Below are positions 55,701 to 64,000 of a stretch of 64,000 bases of DNA, piece by piece. The DNA comes from Gerris lacustris (lineage: Eukaryota > Arthropoda > Insecta > Hemiptera > Gerridae). The translations under genes were made by a program, and so were the position numbers. The notes under the pieces are model-generated. The model saw only the letters and a program-made list of their open reading frames with translations, ran no database searches and was not told the DNA's origin. Within the stretch, counting starts at the first letter, position 1, and every line of letters begins with the position of its first letter. The stretch is taken from assembly GCA_951217055.1 (NCBI GenBank), contig OX578277.1, positions 15,622,562 to 15,686,561 on the forward strand, given 5' to 3'.

Positions 55701-58700
55701 CTTCAAGACCTTTAAATTGATGTATAACATATCATAGTGACTAAAAACTTTTTTTTAGTCGCCCGCCATATTGGCCGCCATCTTGAAAATATTAAGTGTG
55801 AAAACTCCAAAAAGTGTACAGTTGTCTCAAATGCCGAGATGCACCTGTGCGCCAAATTTTATGTTCCTAGCTATAGTAGTTTATGAATTGAAACAAGCCA
55901 ACGGACAGACAGACAGACAGACAGCCGTTATATAAGGTTTCTTTTTTTACTTCGTACAGAAACCTAAAACTAGATTTTATATTATTTCAAACATAGTTTC
56001 TAAGGTACTTCTTTAGATTGCTACTCCCCTATGTTGTTTTATAATAAAGATTACTGACTAAATAACTATTAAGAAAAAGGGATGTTTAGTCCAATGTACT
56101 TTGGGACAAAGAATTATCCCACTTCTATTTTGATAAGGAGAGGTACAGTCTATAGAAGAACATTCCGTACACCTTCTTTATATTGTAACTCCCCTCTGTT
56201 TTTTTTTATAAGAGGAGTAACAATGTAAAGAAGTGCCATTTCTACTACAAAAAAAAAAAAAATGTAGAGGAATAAAATACTTATGGCATAAAGATATTCT
56301 TGCTAAGTAAAATAATTTTAAAGCTTCTTGTCAGTAGTGGTTTATAAACCCACCAAATTAATAAATCCATTAAAAATAACAAACTCCCTAGCGAATCATG
56401 GAATTTACGAAATGAGAGGGTTGAGCAATATTTAAATATCTTGGTGCAACAATCAACTAAGATGGAAAAATAGAAGAAGAGATCAATGCAGAAATTGGAG
56501 CTGCCAGTAGATTATTCTACTAAATCTTAAAACAAGAGGTTTTAAAAGAAACACGAATATGTTCCAACAATAACTTATTGTAGCGAGCCAGGCAATCAAA
56601 AGTGGTCTAGTAGTCTCCAAGCTACTGAAATGAGATATATTAAGAAAGTAGCTAGAAAAAACCAAGTAAAACTTAGTTAGGAACACAACCTTGAGGCTGG
56701 GAATTGGGGTAAGACCTCGAGAAGAAATATTTTAAGATGACCATTTCAGAGGGTACAGTCATGTGCAAAGAATAGACAACTGAAGAATCCCAAACAGAGT
56801 CTATAAGACAAGATATGAAGGCAAACGACCCTCAAAGGAGGCGTCTCACATGGATTGAAAAAGTAAGCGCGTGCTAAGCAAATGCCTAATAGCCACCCTA
56901 CACGGTCAATCTGATTGAATCAATCAGATTGAAGTAGATTGACAATCCTGCCTTCAATCACAATGGACCCTACACGATCAATCAGATTGACAATCATTTT
57001 ATAATATTTTTTGGCTAAAGTGAATTGTACGATGCCATTGCCATTGAATTTTGTACTCCGATTTGGACATCTACCTGGTCTATATGCAGCAGGGTTGTTT
57101 TTCTTCAGTAAAATGAGCGGAGCACCGCGAAGCTGCCATTTAAAATTCTAGGGCAAAAAAAAATAATTTTGTACTTTAATTCTGTAAACAGCACCATACA
57201 ATTCACTTTTACCTATTTTTTTTAATGTTTTAATATTCAATTGCTTATAAATATGTACCTGAAAGAATTTATTACATTTTTTTATACCTGCTTTGTGATT
57301 AATTTTGTTTTTATACACTGATAATGTATAATTTGCTTTTCATCAGATCAGTCAGATTGATTAACAGAATCTCCTGCCCCCCACAGAATTCCTCACCACC
57401 CTACATGATTGAAGCTCAGATTTCAGAATATCTGGAAATCCGTCAATCACATTCATCAATCCATCAATCTTGCCCCAACACGTTCAATCAGATTGTCAAT
57501 CCTCCGTCAGATTGACAATCCGATTGATCGTGTAGGGTGGCCTTAAGGACCAAGTTACGCAAGCGTCTCTAGCAAGATAGACTTCTCTTGAAGTGTCTCT
57601 GTCATACCTTCACCCCGGTATGAAGGAGAGGGCTCGACTTAGTAAGTATATAATGTTTTCAAGGAAGAACTTGCTCAAATTAAGGTTACACATACTTTGG
57701 TTCCAGAGGTTCAACTGGAAGTATCATACCTCCACAGCTACATGTGAGTCCTGCCAAGTAAGTTCCCAACTCCTATTTAACATAATAGAAATATAAAATA
57801 AGTACAAATAAGAAAAGCAAGCACGTATTTTATTTATTATATCAGCTAATATTTACTAAATACTATGTATACCGAACTAAATTAAGATTATTCAATAATG
57901 TATGAAAATGTTACATTAATAACCCACAGTTGGGTCACGACACCTCTGACAGGAGCAGATAAAGTGTTTTGTTTTAAGTAGGAAAGTAATTCTTATGGGT
58001 GTAGCCCAGAGTAGAGGACAGTAGCTGATAGTAATCTCTTCTCCTTTAGCTATTGGTTTCACAGCAACCAGTTTCAGTCGACGATTACTTCCAAAAACTT
58101 GTTTTGAGTTGGGCATGCAACTGTGATTTAACATACCTGCAATAAATAAGTATTACTGTAATTCCCATTGTAATTTATAAAAAGTATCTTGCAATCCTAC
58201 TTTTATCTAAAACAAATCCTCATCTTATGTATTTTAACTATTGAATAAATAAATATATTGAACTTTTAATAGATACCTGACACCTTCATTGAAATATCTT
58301 TAATTAATCAGGTAACCAAGATCAGACAAGTCTCTTATGGGTAGAGGTGGGTTGAAAATAACAGAACAGTTCACAATAACATGTTATTTGAGAATAACAG
58401 TTCGTCCGATAACATGTTATTGAAAAAGTCTCCTGTTATTGAATTGTTATTCGATCTGTTATCCGATTGAATTGTTATTCAAATCTGTTCTGTTACTGAG
58501 CTGTTATAATGTGAACTGTGGTTCACATTATAACAGCTCAGATAACAACAGATTTGATAACAATAACAGATTTTTCAGTTATTGTTATTTTATAACACAA
58601 CGGAATCAATAAAATTTCAAGAACAAGATGCAATGAGCTGTTATTGTTTTAGGATAGCACTTCGTTGCTGTTATTGTTATGGTTTCGTTAATGTTATCCT

Positions 58701-61700
58701 GATTCTTTCTGTTCTCTGCCCTGTTTTTGTTATCAAAGTTTAAATAATTTTATTATAAACGGCAAAGATTTTGCTGTTGTAGGGTAGAGCTCGGTTCTAA
58801 CTTAACTTGCTTGGGACCCTTGTTCTGCTCCGAGTCCCAATGTCCCTTACCTAATGGCTTAGGGCTATTTATTACCTATATCTTATTTTTTATGTTGAGT
58901 TATATTTCGCCCTTCACCTTTGGCCTTCAACAAATTACTAAAAACAATAATTCGTAATTCATAATAATTTTTAGATTTATTTTAAATACCTACCAACCTC
59001 CTTTGTTACTCAAATAACATGTTATTGCCTGATAACAGAACAGTAATAACATGTTACCGCCAAATAACTGTTATTACCCACCTCTACTTATGGGGGATCA
59101 ATAAAAATTGATAATCATCTTCACACATAAGTGAAGAGTTTGGTCGTATAACTCGGGGTTCTATGTGGTCTATACCTTCAGGCGTTATGTTTGGATTTCT
59201 TATTACTACATCTTCCTTTAATGCTTTAATGAATATTTTATGAAATTTATTATCATTAAGTAACGTACCAGCCAGAGGGTAAATTCCTCTCATTAGTGAC
59301 TGTTTAGAATCAATATTATCAGTAAATGACTGGAATGAACTTGCATCCAGTACTCTACAACAGTGATCCATCCATCTTTGATCCTCGGCAGATAATTCAC
59401 CCTTTAAACTTCGTTTTAACAGTTTAATCTAAACAAAATCATATTATAAGTGTTAATATTTTACAAATAATATTTAATATTAACCATGTTTATTAGTATG
59501 GCTGAAGCATAACTGCCTTAGAACTGACATTTATGTTTAATACCAAGAGAGGTCAGGCATCTCCACAAATGAGAGTATTCACATTTGCCTATAGTAAAAT
59601 AGTTGCTGCTTATTATGATATAAAGAGATCGGTAACATTTAAAAAACAGTTAAAAAGCAATCATAAATATTATATTTTAACATTCCTTTTCCCTCGTAGA
59701 GATAATAATTCTAAATATTTAATTATTCCAAAATTTCAACATTTAGTAGTAAGGTCCTAGTACTAGACGGGTAGGACGAACCACTTGTTCGAACCTAGTA
59801 ATTGGGCCATCTTTTAGGCCTATTTACTAGCCCCGTGGTGGAGAGTTCCAGCCACTTCACACATCATACCTCTGTACATAGTACCGCCGAAGCGAGTATG
59901 ATGTGATCATTAGTGAACCATATAAATCAGAGCATCACGGTGAGGGATCGAACCCAAGATCTCGTACCGCTCATGATTCAGTGATGGCCGAGCAGACAGA
60001 CGTGGTAAGTAATTTAATCCACACGTCCACGCTGGCTCTCGCATTTAATTCCACAAATAATTTATTTAGGATATAAATCATATTCATGGTTTACAAATAT
60101 AATACATAAATAAAGAGATTAGAAGCTTTAAGCTAATATTTAATAGTTTGTCTTCTAACATTTGGGGGAGAGGGGAAAGGTGCTAAATGATCTAGGGTTG
60201 AAAAAAGCTGTTTGAAAAATACTTATAATTCATCATTAAAACTTTTCTAAAAAAAAACACTGAAATGCTGATTGTAATAAATATTTAAAAAAATCTTATT
60301 CTTACTTCAGTAGCAAGTCCACTAGGAGGATGAGCTTGAAGCATCTTGATAATTTCCTTGTCTCTTCTAGGTAAACTAATACAACGGAAAGGTGTCAAAG
60401 CCCTATACAACTCTGGACTCCAAGAGTCTCCTTCTTGAACACCTAGTCTTAGTAAGAGACTACACTCTGGAGAGTTAGAATGACTGTCTTGACATGGTGC
60501 ACTGCATATTGGTAGTCGACATCCTTTAGAACATGGTTTTAGATGGACACCACATTGGAAGCATGAAACACAGATAGCTTCACCTTCCATACCACCACGA
60601 GGTCCTGTAACCAAAGATAATACCTAAAGAAACTCTAACAATTGGAGATAGCGAGGAAAAAAGTGTCTGACTAACATCAAGCTAGAATTTTGTGTATAAG
60701 TAAATCTTTTGGTACCTTTTAAGAATATGTGGTCAGCAAAGTTCGTCTGCGGGACATAGCTCAGCAATAGGCATTTGAAGAAAAACAAACCGGTGGAGAG
60801 CGGCCATATCCCGCCCTTTTTGGTGGACAATGTGATTTTCATGATCCTAAATACGAACTTAGTTAGTAGACCAAAAATCGAGTTGATGGTAGTTTGTCAC
60901 GTATTAGGTTAGTTAGTCAAATATTACTCCAAATCAAAGGGGTCACCTATTAAGTGACAAATTACCATCAACTTGATATTTGGTCAACTAACTAATTTCA
61001 TACTCAGGATCATGAAAATCACATTGTCCACCAAAAAGGGCGAGACATGGCCGCTTTCCACCGGTTTTTTTTTTTAAGTGCCTATTGCCAAGCTATGTCC
61101 CGCAGACGAACTTTGCCAACCACATATTCTTAAAAGGCACCAAAAAGATTTACTTATACACAAAATTCTAGCTTGATGTTAGTCAGACATTTTTTTGCAC
61201 GCAACCTCCGGGGACTACAAGAATTCAAATGATCAATTTTGATTTTCAAGAACAATGTTATTAATGTCTACTTTAAGTGGAATTGAGAAATATTTTGAAA
61301 TGATATACAGATTACAACACTATGTCACCTGGTGAGTTGATAATACGTCTAGTAAACTAAATAGACATATTATTAAAATAATCTCTTTTTTTTCTTTTTT
61401 TTTAAAGTAAACAACTTTTGTAAAACTGCTCTAGAGAATTTCTGTTTGGTGAAATAAACATGTGTTGAATTTAACATCAATTAAGTCTAAACCAAAATAA
61501 TCAAAAATTGGCTTACCTTCAACAACAGGGGAGTTAGTAAAGATGACATCTCCGGAATTTATATCAGAATTAGCAATTATACCCCTTCCTCCTAAAGGTG
61601 ACCAACCTAGTTTCCAGACTTGACGACTATTGCTGCCCTCTCGATCTCTTAAAAGTTTTTCTAATTCCTCTATTTCATCCTGTCCATTTAAGCTTATACC

Positions 61701-62248
61701 TAAAACCAAAATATTCTAATAGTAAACTAACAAATTTTTCAAGTTCAATATTTATTTTAAAACAACTACAAATTCAAAATATAGTCGGACCTCCTTATAA
61801 CAAACTTCTGTACAACAAAAATCTCTACATAATGAATTTTTTTGATGTCGCCACAAAGTCTCGATATGATAGTGTTTCTATAGAACGAAAATAATTTCTC
61901 TACAATAAACAAAATGCATTGAAATAATGATAAAGATCTGACCGACAAACTTTCTCTGAATTAATGTTGGAGGTGTTTTTTTGTTCCTTTATTTTCTTAG
62001 AACCATTTTTAGGAGTTTCTCGTTCTAGCACTCGAATCATTTTGTGTATTCTACCTTTATTAGTTTAAGATAGTTATAATAGTATAGAAGAATTTTGTAA
62101 TAATAATTGTGCACTTTGTTACGACATACATATTAATTTTTTTATAAATGCTAATATGTATGCGGTTGTTATTCTTACAATTCTTATGAATAAATATGTA
62201 TGTACACCATTACACAACTTTCTTACCTCTCCTGCTTCCAAGAGGCAT
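49725..62248 (-). CDS. SmydA: SmydA-type SET and MYND domain protein
   Basis: Arthropod SMYD family (SmydA), putative lysine methyltransferase or chromatin/cytoplasmic regulator. Ten exons: 62227-62248, 61517-61699, 60306-60604, 59269-59428, 57928-58136, 57696-57772, 55112-55293, 53487-53582, 53052-53122, 49725-49811. All borders are GT-AG, all phases match, and the total of 1386 nt gives 461 residues plus TAA. N-SET WSPLGGRGIIANSDI (about 38-52), MYND C80 to C117 (CFQCGVHLKPC ... CSAPC), SET core RGIYPLAGMLNHSCMPNS (about 214-231), GEEITISYC (about 253), post-SET cysteines CSCQRCRDPTELGTYL and CSCGG, then a helical C-terminus. Exon 1 (MPLGSRR) is the least certain. Other insect SMYD members are possible orthologues. 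Confidence 0.93.
49975..50312. repeat. Dispersed repeat, copy 2
   Basis: Second, shorter copy of the 45805-46345 repeat, in the same orientation, ending in the CpG-rich AACTCGTGC ... GACGCGTAATGTACTATT block. It lies in the last SmydA intron. Confidence 0.8.
50565..50844. mobile_element. piggyBac-type MITE
   Basis: Inverted ends CCCATTGAATGCG / CGCATTGAATGGG with TTAA on both sides (50561-50564, 50845-50848). Contains an A run at 50633-50658 and GGATCCACTGTGGATTC / GGATCCACAGTGGATCC palindromes. Non-coding; both overlapping frames are artefacts. Confidence 0.9.
50849..51739. other. SmydA intron, unassigned
   Basis: No gene or bounded repeat seen. AAAAG-rich tract near 51572-51662. Confidence 0.5.
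51740..52110. mobile_element. pogo/Tigger-like MITE
   Basis: Ends CAGTAGGACCTCGATAAG and GTAAGCGAGGTTCTACTA, next to TA. Variants of GTTATCGAGGTT recur about eight times inside, so the element is built of terminal-repeat-like units. Confidence 0.8.
52113..53051. other. SmydA intron with a tRNA-like stretch
   Basis: Nothing coding. Minus strand 52846-52925 ends in CTTGGTTCAATTCTCAG (box B-like), probably a decayed tRNA-derived SINE. Confidence 0.4.
54154..55054 (+). mobile_element. hAT DNA transposon with transposase tail
   Basis: Ends TAGGGTTGCCATCTCTCCCG and AGGTGGCAACCCTA, flanked by the exact 8 bp duplication GTACCAGA (54146-54153, 55055-55062). The frame 54366-54728 encodes the C-terminal hAT dimerisation region: LSVPVSNAQCERIFS and KERNRLNEQHVKAEM. 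The zinc-finger and catalytic parts are deleted. SmydA intron. Confidence 0.95.
55424..55800. repeat. Three tandem copies of a ~125 bp repeat
   Basis: Units begin near 55424, 55545 and 55664, each containing ACTTCAAGACCTTTAAATTG and TTTTAGTCGCCCGCCATATT. They are followed by a (GACA)n tract at 55905-55924 next to ATAAGGTTTC, a tail type common in insect repeats. SmydA intron. Confidence 0.88.
55950..56390. other. SmydA intron, dispersed repeat
   Basis: Contains a relative of the GGGACAAAG..AT.CCACTTCT repeat seen near 3530 and 26090, and a poly-A run near 56250. No gene. Confidence 0.5.
56395..56870 (+). pseudogene. LINE reverse transcriptase 3' remnant
   Basis: Decayed plus-strand coding text reads EQYKYLGATIN, KIEEEINAEIGAASRLFY, ATEMRYIKKVARK and further PFQRVQSCAKN-type words, which match the thumb and C-terminal part of insect LINE RT polyproteins. 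Multiple stops. SmydA intron, antisense to the gene. Confidence 0.7.
56892..57541. mobile_element. Harbinger-like MITE
   Basis: Ends GCCACCCTACACGGTCAATC and GATTGATCGTGTAGGGTGGC with dense CAATCTGATTGA motifs at both sides. The centre (57065-57135) shares sequence with the element at 33733. A TAA-type duplication is possible but imperfect. Confidence 0.82.
58342..59086. mobile_element. hAT-type MITE
   Basis: Ends TAGAGGTGGGTTGAAAATAA and TTATTACCCACCTCTA, flanked by the exact 8 bp duplication CTTATGGG (58334-58341, 59087-59094). The body is full of ATAACAGTT / AACATGTTAT words in both orientations. SmydA intron 4. Confidence 0.94.
59429..59747. other. SmydA intron, no feature
   Basis: AT-rich; the 75-codon plus frame from 59533 has no family features. 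Confidence 0.45.
59748..60040 (-). mobile_element. tRNA-derived SINE, copy 3
   Basis: Minus-strand copy: head GAGAGCCAGCGTGGACG, box B GGGTTCGATCCCTCACC, body with ATCATACTCGCTTCGGCGG as in copy 2, and TACTAGGAC-type tail. Flanks ATTTAG / ATTTAA suggest a short eroded duplication. SmydA intron 3. Confidence 0.85.
60642..61213. mobile_element. Palindromic MITE, copy E
   Basis: Both arms present, ends decayed (TTGGAGATAGCGAGG; CGCAACCTCCGGGGAC). Centre near 60930. In the SmydA intron before the MYND exon, only about 37 bp from its splice acceptor (exon starts at 60604). Confidence 0.9.
61214..61516. other. SmydA intron, no feature
   Basis: AT-rich intron sequence next to the exon at 61517-61699; nothing recognised. 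Confidence 0.45.
61780..61920. repeat. pogo-like terminal sequence
   Basis: TATAGTCGGACCTCCTTATA followed by ACAA-/ATAGAACGAA-type words resembles one end of a pogo/Tigger element; no matching second end found. SmydA intron 1. Confidence 0.4.
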
Positions 62249-62579
62249 ATTCGGGCTGTTTAAAAAAAATAGGCAAATTTCGGGCTGCTACTTTCAAGGA
62301 TTGGCGTTTATCTGTTTTACTAAGGAATTTTTAGGTTTTTATAGCTACTAATGAATTATAACTTAAGTAAAAGTCTTTAGTATAATTAACATTGATGAAT
62401 TTTAGAATATTATAGCTCTTTTGGCTCTCACATTTAGCGGCTTTAGAACTGTTAAGTAACTTTTAACTTCATATTTGTAACGTATTTGATATTTTTAAAC
62501 TAATTATTAATTAACTTAGGTACGTAATTCCAATACAACTGATTAGGTTTGCTATACATTTGCAGGAAAAGCGCTGCAT
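62249..62579. promoter_or_regulatory. Presumed SmydA 5' flank
   Basis: Upstream (minus-strand sense) of the tentative first ATG. No TATA or initiator element can be defended. Confidence 0.25.
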
Positions 62580-63890
62580 ATAATGTAAAAAAAGGCTTTT
62601 GGAACGAAGTTCTTTATGGCACGTTCTGGAGCCCAAGAGTGAATCCGAAAAAAATTACCAAAATCATAGTCACAAAATCACCGTCACGAAACCAACCGAT
62701 GACGATAACTAGAGTAAAAGATCACTGAGTTAGTTGAAATTTGGTACACATGTTCATTTTACCAATGCCCAGTCTGAGTTCGTTGGAAAACGTTACAAGT
62801 GTTCACACGCAACGCTCACGTAAACGTAAGCTTCAAAAAGACGGGGAAAAATGTTATTAAGGAAGCCTGTTCCTTGACTTTTGTTTATTTTTGTTATAAT
62901 ACGTCAAAATGTCACTTGGTTTTGTAAATATAGAAAATATAATCACGGTCTTGTTAAAAGTAAAATTGATCTGTGCTGACGCTTATGTCAATATATTATT
63001 ATAATATTGTGTACTTAATCCAAGAAAAAATTCTAACTTCATCTATTTAATGAGACAAACAACTTTTTAAAATATTTTTTTTTAGTAAAACGAACACCGA
63101 CATTGTTATGAAGTGATAAAGATCGCTAAATTTATTAAAGTGAACCCAAACGTTTAAAATAAAGAAAACAACGTTTTTACCGATATCTTCCGTTCTAACG
63201 TATTACGATTTTAATAAAACTTCTTACACATTGTCTAAAGTACAACTGACACATGCATGTAAAATTTCAACCGGATGCAAGCAGAAGCTTTAGAGTAGGG
63301 AAGAGATATATTTTATAATATTTTAAATTAATAGGACGGGTAGGTAGAAAACAGTCCTATTTCAATCCAACATCGTTTAACAAACATACTCTTTTACTTT
63401 AAATCAAATTACAATTATCAATAACTACGGGAGACATACAGAGAAAAATAGACCCCCGCACCGGGACTTGTAACAGATTAATAGGAGGCCTGTGAGGGGG
63501 TCTATTTTTCTCTGTATGTCTCCCATAGTTATTGATAATTGTAATTTGATTTAAAGTAAAATTTAATCTTTCCGTAGTATGAAAACTACCAAAAACTTAA
63601 AAATTTGCAAACATACTCTTTAACTATAAAGTCATCATGATCAACTTTTTTCTTATATTCAATATATATTTATAGTAAGACGCTTGCTTTAATGATACAA
63701 ATAATGATTTTCTTTTAATTTTGCCTTACTCTGCTAGGTACAAATAGTTCGTTACTTTTAATTTTGTCTCTTTTCTAACTCCGCCATGTATAAGTAGTTA
63801 GCAATGTATACGTACTTAGCAGTGTGATTTTATAATTTATATTTAATGAAAAATGTAAGGAACTTCGTTCCTACCGGGTGTCCTGCGACA
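62580..63890. repeat. Dispersed repeat, inverted relative of 17930-18650
   Basis: Shares blocks in reverse complement with 17930-18650 (for example ACCGATATCTTCCGTTCTAA and AGTTGAAATTTGGTACACAT). GGAACGAAGTTC near 62600 and GGAACTTCGTTCC near 63859 may be its ends. It contains the palindrome at 63393-63560. Confidence 0.65.
63393..63560. repeat. Palindromic element related to 20284-20720
   Basis: Arms TTTACTTTAAATCAAATTAC and mirror GTAATTTGATTTAAAGTAAA; GGGAGACATACAGAGAAAAA-type inner arms and the residual tRNA-like words CACCGGGACTTG and TAATAGGAGGCC in the centre. The flank GAAAGATTAAATTTTACTTT is shared with the 20 kb copy in inverse orientation. Confidence 0.85.
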
Positions 63891-64000
63891 CCACACGTAT
63901 TCTTTTAAATAGGTTACGTATTGGATGCTCAAAATACTGATTAATGAGCAAAAAAAAAAATTATTAAAATTCAGAAAGGTATGGAAGTAGCATAAAACTG

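Noticed and set aside
57593..57796. 67-codon plus frame
   Set aside because: Antisense of the SmydA exon 57696-57772, which carries the post-SET cysteines.

Overview
The window is nuclear DNA from a multicellular animal, almost certainly an insect. It is AT-rich, its genes have GT-AG introns, and much of it is transposon-derived. An arthropod-type SMYD (SmydA) gene, a Jockey-like LINE, BEL/Pao, piggyBac and hAT elements all fit an insect with a large, repeat-rich genome. I cannot name the order safely. All splice models are read by eye from frame, phase and splice signals.

Genes from left to right. (1) 2599-8340, minus: exons of a WD40 protein matching WRAP53/TCAB1; its C-terminal exons lie outside the window. 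(2) 11479-13686, minus: intronless 735-residue ankyrin-repeat protein with an F-box/PRANC-like tail. (3) 14087-16669, minus: Jockey-type reverse transcriptase remnant split by a nest of DNA transposons. (4) 21127-23316, minus: intact single-exon MCM5. (5) 24050-48599, plus: eight phase-consistent exons of FANCA, head-to-head with MCM5 across a 733 bp gap that carries E2F-like and YY1/Pho-like motifs. (6) 34226-34780, minus: intronless ARL2 inside FANCA intron 2. (7) 49725-62248, minus: a ten-exon SmydA-type SET/MYND gene with a complete 461-codon model.

Mobile DNA fills most of the rest. Seven hAT-like elements are bounded by 8 bp duplications (one of them imperfect). There are also a BEL/Pao element with both LTRs and its duplication but no RT core, a piggyBac remnant and a piggyBac MITE (TTAA), pogo/mariner elements (TA), Harbinger-type MITEs (TTA), a tRNA-derived SINE family in three copies, and five copies of a near-palindromic MITE of about 550-575 bp.

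The most striking object is in FANCA intron 5. The 3' part of exon 5 together with its splice donor is tandemly amplified into an 89 bp minisatellite. Unit-length arithmetic gives 46 extra copies of the exon-end/donor junction, interrupted once by a piggyBac element that landed in the TTAA of one unit. DNA replication (MCM5), crosslink repair (FANCA) and telomerase/Cajal-body function (WRAP53) are loosely related themes, but apart from the shared MCM5-FANCA promoter I see no sign of an operon-like system.
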